The translations under genes were made by a program, and so were the position numbers. Below are positions 1 through 7,204 of a DNA stretch of 10,595 nt, in pieces. Location: assembly GCA_016795125.1 (NCBI GenBank), contig JAEUIG010000393.1, positions 1-10,595 of the forward strand, given 5' to 3'. The notes under the pieces were generated by a model that searched no databases, was not told the DNA's origin, and saw nothing but the letters and a program-made list of their open reading frames with translations. This DNA comes from Planctomycetaceae bacterium (GTDB taxonomy: Bacteria; Planctomycetota; Planctomycetia; Planctomycetales; Planctomycetaceae). Position 1 is the stretch's first letter, and each line of letters begins with the position of its first letter.

Positions 1-280
1 GCTTCATTTCGGTCGTGCAGGCCACGGACTGCGGGTCGACATCGAATGAGACGACCGTGGCTCCCAGCCGCTGCGCCGCGAGGCTGAACAGCCCGCTGCC
101 GCTCCCTGCATCGAGAAACCGGACGCCTTTGAGCGAATCTCGCCCCAGCCGCAACGAGAGCGATTCGACAGCGGCTTCGATTCGCCGTTCATCAACCACG
201 CTGAGAAACCGGCGCCAGTTGCGCCCGAAGGCAAACGCGCCGGGGGCAGAATCGGCGGCGATGGACGATGGGGAGGGCAT
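1..280 (-). CDS. Class I SAM-dependent methyltransferase (partial, C-terminus outside window)
   Basis: The minus-strand frame starting with ATG at 278-280 is open to the window edge and gives 93 residues, so the stop lies beyond base 1. Residues 16-22 read FAFGRNW. Residues 55-69 (FLDAGSGSGLFSLAA) are the glycine-rich SAM-binding motif I, and residues 78-82 (SFDVD) carry the acidic residue expected to bind the ribose hydroxyls. The following DPQSVACT stretch is typical of a small-molecule class I methyltransferase. The acceptor is unknown. The context, directly downstream of a glycosyltransferase on the same strand (132-bp spacer), suggests a sugar or glycan-lipid substrate, which is inference. 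No clear Shine-Dalgarno precedes the ATG. An in-frame GTG at 293-295 is an alternative start, but the homologous part begins only around residue 16, so the sequence does not settle it. Confidence 0.85.
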   Translation of the reverse strand, partial: MPSPSSIAADSAPGAFAFGRNWRRFLSVVDERRIEAAVESLSLRLGRDSLKGVRFLDAGSGSGLFSLAAQRLGATVVSFDVDPQSVACTTEMK

Positions 281-320
281 TGGCTGGCTTGTCACGTCGA
301 ATACGCACTTGCAGAAGTAT

Positions 321-397
321 TCACCGCAGAGTTCGCAGAGGACGCGGAGAAGATGTGTTTTTCCTTTTCTCTGCGAACTTTGCGATCTCTGCGGTGA
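321..397. repeat. Intergenic inverted repeat with 9-nt sub-period (CGCAGAG-type), hairpin
   Basis: The arms 321-352 and 366-397 are reverse complements at 26 of 32 positions, with a 13-nt loop, so single-stranded DNA or RNA would fold into a long hairpin. Within each arm the heptamer CGCAGAG (or a close variant) recurs every 9 nt. The element fills most of the 132-bp spacer between the GT2 gene and the methyltransferase and would be transcribed if the two genes form one unit. There is no T-tract, so it is not a classical intrinsic terminator. From general knowledge, similar GCAGAG-rich inverted elements occur in gene spacers of planctomycetes and other phyla; their function is not established. 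Related copies occur here at 9048-9075 and, with a different consensus, at 2197-2326. Confidence 0.85.
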
Positions 398-412
398 ATT
401 TTCTTGTTTAAA

Positions 413-1312
413 TCAGTGTAGCCATTTGCGTATTGCCCGGAGGGGCTGCAGGAGTGCGGCGCCGTAACGGTAGTCTCGCGACATGAGTGCGCGGTCGCGG
501 TCGGCGCAGAGTTTGCGAACGGCTTCCAGTCGTGCGGAGCGAACTGCCGGCCGGTGCTCGGCGCCGAGCAGGTCTTCGACGAGATCGTAGAACTCGAAAA
601 TCCATTGCCAGCGGACGGCTTCGGGTTTCGACGACCACATGCTGCCGGCGTGGTGCCTCCAGACTCCCATGCTGTCCGGCAGATAGCCGATGGTTCCGCG
701 CTGCGCATGCAGCACATGCAGCGGCCAGTCCTGGTGGACGACCCGCTGCAAGTCGTCGGGAACCTCGGGGACGACGCCGCGGCGGTACACGGTGGAGACG
801 TTGCCAATGAAGTTGCGCCGCAGGATGTCGGCGAGCGTTGTTTCGACCGGGAAGTTGTCTTCCTGCGGTTCGAGGAAGGGGGGCTGGCCGGCTTCGTTGG
901 TCACCTGGATGCGGTGAAAGCACATCGTCCATCCGGGATGGGCGTCGAGGGCGGCGACCTGCTTGTGCAGCTTGAGTGGGTCGGTCCAGTAGTCGTCCCC
1001 TTCGAGCATGGCGATGTAATCGCCGCGGCATTCGCGCCAGGCGGAGCGGAGGTTTTCGGAAAGGCCGAGGTTGAGTTGCCTGACGAGGAGCCGGATGCGG
1101 TCCGGGTTGCGGTCTGCAAACTGCTGGAGGATCGCCCGCGTGTGGTCGGTGGAGCAATCTTCGCCGATGACGAGTTCCAGTCCGCCGTGGCCCTGCTGGG
1201 CCAGGACGCTCTCGACCGCCTGCGCGATGTACGGCGCGTGGTTGTACGTCACCAGCAGCACGCTGACTCGCGGAGGCGGGTGGGACGCTGGAGGTGAGTG
1301 GCCGGAGGACAT
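413..1312 (-). CDS. Family 2 glycosyltransferase (GT-A fold)
   Basis: This 299-residue protein transfers a sugar from a nucleotide-sugar donor and acts in the cytoplasm or at the inner face of the membrane. Residues 16-39 (VSVLLVTYNHAPYI onward) are the first beta strand and helix of the GT2 Rossmann-like domain. Residues 49-58 (IGEDCSTDHT) form the nucleotide-binding turn. EGDDYW at 104-109 holds the metal-binding DXD-type motif. HQDWPL at 193-198 is the likely position of the catalytic base (Asp195), and VWRHHAGSMW at 217-226 is a C-terminal motif common in this subgroup. No membrane segment is seen. The first 14 residues are proline-rich and outside the fold, so a slightly later start is possible but no better start codon was found. 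It is divergent from the CmcI-type gene and upstream of the partial methyltransferase. The donor and acceptor cannot be read from sequence. Confidence 0.93.
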   Translation of the reverse strand: MSSGHSPPASHPPPRVSVLLVTYNHAPYIAQAVESVLAQQGHGGLELVIGEDCSTDHTRAILQQFADRNPDRIRLLVRQLNLGLSENLRSAWRECRGDYIAMLEGDDYWTDPLKLHKQVAALDAHPGWTMCFHRIQVTNEAGQPPFLEPQEDNFPVETTLADILRRNFIGNVSTVYRRGVVPEVPDDLQRVVHQDWPLHVLHAQRGTIGYLPDSMGVWRHHAGSMWSSKPEAVRWQWIFEFYDLVEDLLGAEHRPAVRSARLEAVRKLCADRDRALMSRDYRYGAALLQPLRAIRKWLH

Positions 1313-1419
1313 GGAGCGCGAATGGCGGACGGTACGTGCAGTTTCAGGGGAGCGCGGGGCGATCAGACAGGAATGCTTCGCTTGACGACAGTCGCGGCGG
1401 CGACGAATCTGACACGCTT

Positions 1420-2184
1420 ATGATATCCGACATTGTCCGCTGGCTCGAACCGTATCCCGTCCTCTATCGCCCGGCCCGCTCGGTGTACCGTGCGGTCAGC
1501 GGGGTCGCAAACGGGGTGCGCGAGGCGCGGAGCCGTCGCCGGGAACGCACGATCGCCCGTGAGTTTCACCGGGTGTACTACGACGCCCATCTCACGCGAA
1601 GCGACGTGAAGTATCAATGGCTGGGAGTGCCGATCCAGAAGCTGCCGATGGACCTGTGCGTCCTGCAGGAGATCCTGTGGGAAACGCGGCCGGAACAGAT
1701 CATCGAGTGCGGTGTGAATTTCGGCGGTTCGACATGGTTCCTGGCGACCGTCTGCGATGCGATGAACCACGGGCAGATCCTGGCGGTGGACATTTCGCTG
1801 GCGTCGGTGTGGCCGCAGGTGCCGCAGCATCCGCGGGTGGAGATGGTCGAGATGAGCTCGACGTCGCCGGAGTTCGTGACGCTGGCCCGGGAGCGGGCTG
1901 CCGGCAAGCGAACGATGGTGATCCTCGATTCCGACCACACGTGCGATCACGTATTGAAGGAACTGCGGCTGCATGCCTCGCTGGTGTCGCCCGGTTGTTA
2001 CCTGATCTGCGAAGACTCGAACATGAACGGCCACCCGGTGCTGGAATCGTTCGGGCCGGGACCGTACGAGGCGCTGGAACAATACCTGCCGGAAGTCCCC
2101 GGAATGTGGACGGTCGACCCCCGCCGCGAACGCCTGCTGGTGACGTTCAATCCGAACGGGTACCTGCTTCGGAACCCGTTGTAG
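1420..2184 (+). CDS. CmcI-type (cephalosporin hydroxylase family) SAM-dependent methyltransferase
   Basis: The protein has 254 residues from ATG 1420. IECGVNFGGS (95-104) is a SAM-binding loop and VDIS (123-126) the strand-2 acidic motif. ILDSDHTCDHVLKEL (168-182) and CEDSNMNG (197-204) match the conserved acidic positions that bind Mg2+ in CmcI (the DSDH aspartate and the Glu-Asp pair). Despite the family name, characterised relatives such as CmcI and rhamnosyl O-methyltransferases methylate hydroxyl groups. In a glycan locus an O-methyltransferase acting on a sugar is the best inference. An upstream in-frame ATG at 1294 would add 42 low-complexity residues and overlap the divergent GT2 gene, so 1420 is preferred. 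No Shine-Dalgarno is visible before 1420, and translation could be nearly leaderless. The gene converges on the flippase gene. Confidence 0.87.
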   Translation: MISDIVRWLEPYPVLYRPARSVYRAVSGVANGVREARSRRRERTIAREFHRVYYDAHLTRSDVKYQWLGVPIQKLPMDLCVLQEILWETRPEQIIECGVNFGGSTWFLATVCDAMNHGQILAVDISLASVWPQVPQHPRVEMVEMSSTSPEFVTLARERAAGKRTMVILDSDHTCDHVLKELRLHASLVSPGCYLICEDSNMNGHPVLESFGPGPYEALEQYLPEVPGMWTVDPRRERLLVTFNPNGYLLRNPL

Positions 2185-2196
2185 TGGCCCCAAAAA

Positions 2197-2326
2197 AGTT
2201 TGACACAGAGGCACCAAGACGCGGAGACGCACAGAGGACGTGAGAAGAGGATCAGGGATGCGCTGGCGTGTCACACTCAATTCTTCTTCGTGCGTCTTTG
2301 TGACTTCGTGTCTTTGTGTCGAAACT
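2197..2326. repeat. Intergenic inverted repeat with 9-nt sub-period (CACAGAG/CAAAGAC-type) between convergent genes
   Basis: The left arm (2197-2238) and right arm (2284-2326) are imperfect reverse complements. AGTTT pairs with AAACT at the outer ends, then after a 1-nt bulge about 23 of the next 30 positions pair. The arms carry a 9-nt period (GACACAGAG, GCACCAAGA, CGCGGAGAC, GCACAGAGG). About 45 nt lie between the arms. The element occupies most of the 157-bp spacer between two convergent genes, where it could act as a bidirectional transcript-ending or stabilising hairpin; that role is inference. It resembles the repeat at 321-397 in architecture but not in exact consensus. Confidence 0.8.
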
Positions 2327-2341
2327 GGTTGGGGCGACGCG

Positions 2342-3781
2342 TCAATCGGGTGGAGTTGCGCCGGATGTACGTTGACTTGAAACGTTCCGGTAGATGTAGA
2401 GCGTTGCGGGCAGCATGACGATTGATGTGCCGCAGAGGTGGGCGAGCGCCGCTCCGCCTGGTCCCTGGGTCTTGCCGAAGTACCACACGCAACTGCCGGT
2501 GACTGCGGCATTGAACAGGCCGATCCAGAGGAAGGGATCGATCTTGTGCGCGCGGACGTAGGTCGCGAGGCCGGAGATCAGGAGGCTGACTCCCATGCCC
2601 GCCTCGAAAAGTGCGACGTCGCGCGGGTCGAGGACGCGCGCCGCCAGCGACGGCTGCCAGGCGCGCAGGACGAGCACCAGTCCCACAAAGGCGACGGAGC
2701 CGGCGACGTAGACGGCCAGGCAACTGGCGAGCATCCGGTGAAACAGCCGGCGGGCTTCCTCCTGCTGCGAGCGTGCGATCAAGGCGCCGATTCGCGGCAC
2801 GCGCGTCTGGATCCAGACCAGCGCCACCATCTGGATCGTGGAAACGGCCGTCAGCGTCATGCCCATCCGGCCGCCGATTTCGAGTCCATGATACTTGGCG
2901 ACCAGCGGCGTGTAGGCCGACCAGAGGAAGTACGACGCCACCGACGTGACGCCGATGCGCCACTGCAGCGGCAACAGTTCCGCGCCCCACGAGAACGCCG
3001 CCGGTCCTGCGCCGATGGCGGCCAGCATGGAGCGGACAAACGGGCGGAACGTGACGGCAACGAGGTAGATCTCGGCCGCGAAGCGCACTGCGACCGAGGC
3101 GGCGACGGCCCAGAGTTCGCCCCCGGCGAGCATCACGCTCCAGACGACGAAGTTGCCGACGATCGCCTGGATCAGCCGCAGGGCGTTGACCTGGACGATG
3201 AAGTTGCAGCCCTCGAGGATGACGATCCACGGACTCAGGCACAGGCTTCCCGCCGTGAGGAGGACCGCCACCACCCATGGGCCGTGCCACTCGATGGCTG
3301 CGTACTTGGGGTCCTGGAAATACCACCAGCCGACGATCATCGCCGCCAGCGTAAAGCCGGCGGCGCACCACGCGTACCAGCGGCGCGTGCGAATGAGCAG
3401 TTCACCGAGTCGCTGACGGGCGACAGCGCCGGCCACGTCCTGGTTCTGGGCGGCGCTCCACTCATGGCTGGCGACGTAGACCAGCACGGCGGTGAGGCCC
3501 AGGTCGAAGAACGACTGGATGGCGAGCAGGTTCAGGAAGATGTAGTAGACGCCCTGCAGTTCGAGGCTGAAACTGCGGGCGATGATCCACAGCGAGAGGA
3601 CGCCGGCCAGTCCCTGCCAGGTTCGGCCGGCGACGGCATAGAGGATGGCCCGGTCCAGCGGCAACGCGCGCCAGCCGCGCGCGGGGGGGCGAACGGCTTC
3701 TGACGGTTCGCCGGCGGCGGCTGGCAACGGCGGTTGAACCAAGGATGGCAACTCGGGGAGAGCGACAGGGGCGTGCTTCAC
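2342..3781 (-). CDS. Wzx-like polysaccharide flippase (MOP/MATE superfamily)
   Basis: This is a 479-residue multi-pass inner-membrane protein. After a proline-rich cytosolic head of about 43 residues, hydrophobic segments recur at roughly 46-68, 75-104, 137-154, 167-187, 203-244, 281-294, 307-324, 350-373, 391-408, 417-435 and 445-464. The total is consistent with the 12-14 helices of polysaccharide flippases. The TM1-TM3 region (Gly-rich TWQGLAGVLSLW, then LQGVYYIFLNLLAIQSFFDLGL) is typical of the RfbX/Wzx group, which flip undecaprenyl-linked sugars or repeat units. The start is GTG at 3779-3781. An in-frame TAG (3788-3790), which is also the stop of the upstream gene, closes the frame two codons earlier, so no earlier start exists. 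No Shine-Dalgarno is evident, so translation is probably coupled to the upstream GT-C gene. The family call is by pattern; the substrate is unknown. Confidence 0.85.
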   Translation of the reverse strand: MKHAPVALPELPSLVQPPLPAAAGEPSEAVRPPARGWRALPLDRAILYAVAGRTWQGLAGVLSLWIIARSFSLELQGVYYIFLNLLAIQSFFDLGLTAVLVYVASHEWSAAQNQDVAGAVARQRLGELLIRTRRWYAWCAAGFTLAAMIVGWWYFQDPKYAAIEWHGPWVVAVLLTAGSLCLSPWIVILEGCNFIVQVNALRLIQAIVGNFVVWSVMLAGGELWAVAASVAVRFAAEIYLVAVTFRPFVRSMLAAIGAGPAAFSWGAELLPLQWRIGVTSVASYFLWSAYTPLVAKYHGLEIGGRMGMTLTAVSTIQMVALVWIQTRVPRIGALIARSQQEEARRLFHRMLASCLAVYVAGSVAFVGLVLVLRAWQPSLAARVLDPRDVALFEAGMGVSLLISGLATYVRAHKIDPFLWIGLFNAAVTGSCVWYFGKTQGPGGAALAHLCGTSIVMLPATLYIYRNVSSQRTSGATPPD

Positions 3782-3787
3782 GCAGGG

Positions 3788-6700
3788 CTATCTTAGGCTG
3801 CTGCCGGAAGACGTGGCCATATCAAGCTCGTCGATCTGAATCAGCTCGGCAGCAGGGGCGGCGTCGCCGCTGCTGACAGGCAGCACCAGTCGCAGACGGG
3901 CGATTGATTGTCGCCATGCCCAACCGGGAGAACAGCCGACCGGCAGCAGAAACGTGTGATCGCCGGACTGCATGGTCCATGTGAGCTGGCTGGCGGCGTC
4001 CCAGTCTTCGCCGGGGGAGGCGAACGCCAACTGGCCTTCGGATTTCGTGCTCGCTGGATTGGAGGAGTCGGCAGGCCAGCGGATGACCAGGTAGTCGTAT
4101 TGCGACGGATCGACGTCGATGTCGCATTGCCAAGTCGCCGCATCTGCTGCGGGACCGGACGCGGGAGTGCTGTCGAGTCGGGAAAAGGCGAGTCTCTCCG
4201 ATCGGCGCACGGTCAGGTTCGGCAGCCGCTCAGCACCCCAGCGCGCCGCCAGCCGTTCCAGCGGGAGTGGGTAGGTCCACTCCTCCGGGAAGCGGTCGTA
4301 GCCCGTCCAGCCTTTACGGCGAGGCTCGAGAAACCCCGGGTGGTCGGACGGCTGGTAGTGCGCGAACAGGTACTGGCTCAGGATGTAGTACCGCAGCGAA
4401 AACGGAATGTCATCGATCGGAAAGGGTCGGAAGGTCACCAGCTTCGGCGGGTCGCGCTGCAGGTCGCGAATCGCGCGGCGCTGTTCGGCGGGCGAACAGA
4501 TGGTGTAGGCCATGGCGTGCCGGGTGGGATTGCGCCGCTCGCAGAGATAGTTGGCGAGCGCATCTTCGACGGCCCAGAACGACTCGTCGGGACCGACCAC
4601 GTTGCGGACCAGCGCGGCGTCGGGGTCGAACGCGGACTGGTGGGGATGACCCGTTGTTGCCATCAGCGACTTGTCGGCCAGAGGCACCCGCAGGAGTTCC
4701 ACGGGGGACAGCGACCGGAGCTGGCGCGCCAGCGTGAGCGGATCAGACAACACCGTCGGCAGTCTCACGACCAGCACGGCCGAAACGGCGAGCGCGACGA
4801 GGGTGCGATCGTTCCACATCGCACGACCGGTCCAGCGGCGGATTGCCGAGAGACCTTCGAACGCGCCGATCACCAGCATGATCTGGAAGGGGAGGTCGCC
4901 GGCCTCGTAGTTCACAGCGCCGCCGCGTCCGGTGCCGCGCAGGAGCACCAGCAGGAAGTCGATGAGCAATGCCAGTCCGCCGGCACGCTGGAACAGCGAC
5001 AACCGCGTCCAGCGGACCACTCCGACGACGCTCCACAACGCGAGCGCGAGGAAGCAGGGGGCCATGTGGCGGATCGCTTCGGACGTCAGGGGCTGTCCAT
5101 AGTGGGCGCTCATGCGGCGGGCGCTGTCGATGAACAGCGTCCAGTAATCGGCGGCCGACTGCGGACTCTGCCAGACGGCGAGGACGATGGTTGGGGCGGC
5201 GATCAGCACCCCTTCCGTCAGCAGTGAGTTCGTGACGCGCCGCTTCCAGAATCGCAGCCCGTCGGCGACCTGTGGATCGCTGATGGCAATCGCCGGGGCG
5301 ACAGCGGCGATGACGGGGATGAAGCCGTCGTAGCCGACAATCGCGGCCAGAATACCCAGCAGTCCGGTGAGAACGGCGCGCTGCCACCCGCGGTGCCGGA
5401 GGATTTCGAGAGCCAGTCCGGCGAGCCAGAGATGGGTGGCGTGCCGCGAACCGAGGTCGATCGTGGACACGGTATGCATCACGTACAGCAGGAACAGCAG
5501 TCCTGCCAAAAGGCTCCACGCACCGGAGCGGGTCCAGGCGTAGACGAGGAACGCAGCGCCGCCGACGTGCAGATACATCACGAGGTGTTGCGTCGCATGA
5601 AAGCCTTCGAGCGTGGGGGGCAGGAACCACTGCCCGATCGCCGCCACAGCGAGGTGGAACGTGCGGAGCGGGAAAACTTCGGAGTACAGCAACCGGTCAT
5701 GCTGCAGTTCGAACAGAGCCGACATGATCTGGCCGTCGTGAAAGCGGTCGGGTCGGTCGGCGGAGCTGATGTCCGGACAGCAGGCGAACAACAATGCGAA
5801 GGCCAGCAGGGCGCCGATCCGCAGTCCGGGCTTCCATCGCGGCCGGCGGGTCAGCAGCAGCAGGACGATGGCGAGCAGACACAGTCCGGTCCAGAGATTG
5901 CGGCCCAGAGCCAGGAGAACGAACACGACCGGCAGCACACTCCACCAGTTGTCGCGCCAACTGCCTGACTGCGTTTCGCGGCCGGGGTGCCAGTCATGTT
6001 GGACCATCGTCCGCTGGACGAGCGCCGCCAGGGCGAGGCCCAATCCCAGTTGTGTCAGCAGTTGGTGGATGCCGACCTGGCCGAAGTCGCAGGCGGTGGA
6101 AATGAACGGGCCGGAGAACGGCGCGAGGAGCAGCAATCCAAGCCACACGACGTTGGTTCGGTCGCTCGGGGCGTTTGGCGGATGGAAACTGTTCCGTCTG
6201 GCTCCGAGGACTGCCGACGCTGCGAACGCAGAAATGAGCAGGCAATCGGTCGCGGTGCAACTCAGGACCAGCCACAGCAGCGTCGCAATCAGGATTGTTC
6301 CCGGGCGATGCGCGAGGAAATCGGCCGCGAGGCCCGCCAGCCGGTCGTACATGCTGCGGAATTCCGTCCACCGTCTGCGGGCCATGTATGCGACCAGCAG
6401 CGACAGGATCGTGAACGTCAGCAGGACTTCCGGGCTGCCGATCGTACGCAGGTCGACGGCCAGGTCGCGCCAGGGGCGTCCCAGCGCAAACTGCGCAACC
6501 AGGGCAACGCCGAGACCGGCGGGCGACGGTTTGACATTCGGGCCGGCCCGGCGACCTGCGGCATGGGCGATGCCGATGGCGAGGGCGTATGCCGGGAACA
6601 TGACCCGATTGCGGCTGACGAGCGCGACGAAGGCAACGCCGCCCATCGTGACGAGCGCCCACGCGATGCCTTCGGGAATGGGGAGCCGTGCAGGTGCGAC

Positions 6701-6976
6701 GCGGTCGAGGAGAAAGGCCACCGCGATGACAGTCGCCGCGGCCGCGACAAGCGCAAACTGCTCGGTGGCTTCGGAATACCCCCTGATGAGCGGGAGGCCG
6801 ACGACGTCGATCGGGTCGTGCAGCGGTTGCGTCCGCAACGTGAGCCAGCCGACGGCGAGTGCGGCCGCGATGGACAATGCGCCGATCAGCCCGAGTCGCA
6901 GCAACTCCGCCCCATCGACCGGTTCCGGGCGTCGGCCGATCGCGGGGAATCGATGGCCGTCGCTTGCGGTCATCAT
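3788..6976 (-). CDS. Large GT-C-like integral membrane glycosyltransferase with N-terminal membrane extension and beta-rich tail
   Basis: The protein has 1062 residues. About 12-13 hydrophobic segments cover residues 28-400, followed by an exposed loop 401-435 with DRPDRFHDG (407-415) and DRLLYSEVFPLR (427-438). This loop resembles the first extracytoplasmic loop of GT-C enzymes, where an acidic residue is catalytic; Asp414 or Asp410 is the candidate here. Further hydrophobic segments lie between 463 and 740. Residues 741-1062 are soluble and probably periplasmic. Positions 791-850 (RNVVGPDESFWAVEDALANYLCERRNPTRHA through RDLQRDPPKLVTFRP) match the pattern 'residues, low-complexity helix, RPNPTR, then PPKLVV' seen in C-terminal domains of bacterial GT-C proteins. 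Residues 945-1053 are beta-rich. GT-C enzymes use lipid-phosphate sugars on the outer face of the membrane, and the downstream flippase fits that. ATG codons at 6976 and 6973 are alternative starts; neither has a clear Shine-Dalgarno. Donor and acceptor are unknown, and GT-C membership is by motif resemblance only. Confidence 0.78.
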   Translation of the reverse strand: MMTASDGHRFPAIGRRPEPVDGAELLRLGLIGALSIAAALAVGWLTLRTQPLHDPIDVVGLPLIRGYSEATEQFALVAAAATVIAVAFLLDRVAPARLPIPEGIAWALVTMGGVAFVALVSRNRVMFPAYALAIGIAHAAGRRAGPNVKPSPAGLGVALVAQFALGRPWRDLAVDLRTIGSPEVLLTFTILSLLVAYMARRRWTEFRSMYDRLAGLAADFLAHRPGTILIATLLWLVLSCTATDCLLISAFAASAVLGARRNSFHPPNAPSDRTNVVWLGLLLLAPFSGPFISTACDFGQVGIHQLLTQLGLGLALAALVQRTMVQHDWHPGRETQSGSWRDNWWSVLPVVFVLLALGRNLWTGLCLLAIVLLLLTRRPRWKPGLRIGALLAFALLFACCPDISSADRPDRFHDGQIMSALFELQHDRLLYSEVFPLRTFHLAVAAIGQWFLPPTLEGFHATQHLVMYLHVGGAAFLVYAWTRSGAWSLLAGLLFLLYVMHTVSTIDLGSRHATHLWLAGLALEILRHRGWQRAVLTGLLGILAAIVGYDGFIPVIAAVAPAIAISDPQVADGLRFWKRRVTNSLLTEGVLIAAPTIVLAVWQSPQSAADYWTLFIDSARRMSAHYGQPLTSEAIRHMAPCFLALALWSVVGVVRWTRLSLFQRAGGLALLIDFLLVLLRGTGRGGAVNYEAGDLPFQIMLVIGAFEGLSAIRRWTGRAMWNDRTLVALAVSAVLVVRLPTVLSDPLTLARQLRSLSPVELLRVPLADKSLMATTGHPHQSAFDPDAALVRNVVGPDESFWAVEDALANYLCERRNPTRHAMAYTICSPAEQRRAIRDLQRDPPKLVTFRPFPIDDIPFSLRYYILSQYLFAHYQPSDHPGFLEPRRKGWTGYDRFPEEWTYPLPLERLAARWGAERLPNLTVRRSERLAFSRLDSTPASGPAADAATWQCDIDVDPSQYDYLVIRWPADSSNPASTKSEGQLAFASPGEDWDAASQLTWTMQSGDHTFLLPVGCSPGWAWRQSIARLRLVLPVSSGDAAPAAELIQIDELDMATSSGSSLR

Positions 6977-7045
6977 GAGGGGCGGTCAGGACTTTGGAAG
7001 ACTCGCGAGTTGCGAAGGGGCGCACTGCGGCCGGGAGATTGGCCG

Positions 7046-7074
7046 ATCGTAGTGGTTCGTGCGTCCAAAGTCAG
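7046..7074 (-). promoter_or_regulatory. Candidate sigma70-like promoter for the GT-C/flippase unit
   Basis: On the minus strand CTGACT (7069-7074) matches TTGACA at 4 of 6 positions and TACGAT (7046-7051) matches TATAAT at 4 of 6. The spacer is 17 bp. It would start transcription near 7039 and leave a leader of about 60 nt before the ATG at 6976. The match is moderate and was found by eye in a GC-rich spacer. Confidence 0.3.
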
Positions 7075-7198
7075 CCGCGTTCCGGAGCGTCCGTTGTGGC
7101 GTCAGGAGCCGGGCGAGAGACGCAGGCGGCAATTACTCGTGGTGTGTGCGCCGGCCGATTTTCAACAAATCCCGCGGGCACTCTGCGGGGTCACGCTC

Positions 7199-7204
7199 TA
7201 TAAT
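7199..7204 (+). promoter_or_regulatory. Candidate -10 element (TATAAT) for the prenyltransferase-like gene
   Basis: A perfect TATAAT lies 48 bp before the ATG at 7253 in otherwise GC-rich sequence. No convincing -35 hexamer sits 16-18 bp upstream. The pair CCCGC (7171-7175) and GCGGG (7185-7189) just upstream is a short inverted repeat that could be an operator or chance. The promoter call rests on the -10 alone. Confidence 0.35.

Noticed and set aside
1382..1410. TTGACG followed 17 bp later by GAATCT, a possible promoter for the CmcI-type gene
   Set aside because: The -10 half matches the consensus at only 2 of 6 positions, and the start would leave almost no leader. It is too weak to report as a promoter.
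1294..1419. Upstream ATG extension of the CmcI-type gene
   Set aside because: The 42 added residues are low-complexity, overlap the divergent GT2 gene start and have no Shine-Dalgarno. The conserved protein begins after the ATG at 1420.
2438..3703. Long plus-strand open frame antisense to the flippase gene (and similar frames at 3908-5227, 5987-7225 and 554-1297)
   Set aside because: These frames lie opposite membrane or glycosyltransferase genes in high-GC sequence. They are rich in Arg, Gly, Asp and Gln, and show no family motif. The minus-strand frames have clear domains and coherent hydrophobic segments.
7171..7189. CCCGC/GCGGG inverted repeat as an operator
   Set aside because: Five paired bases in GC-rich DNA are expected by chance, and no matching second site is present, so it is mentioned only in the promoter entry.
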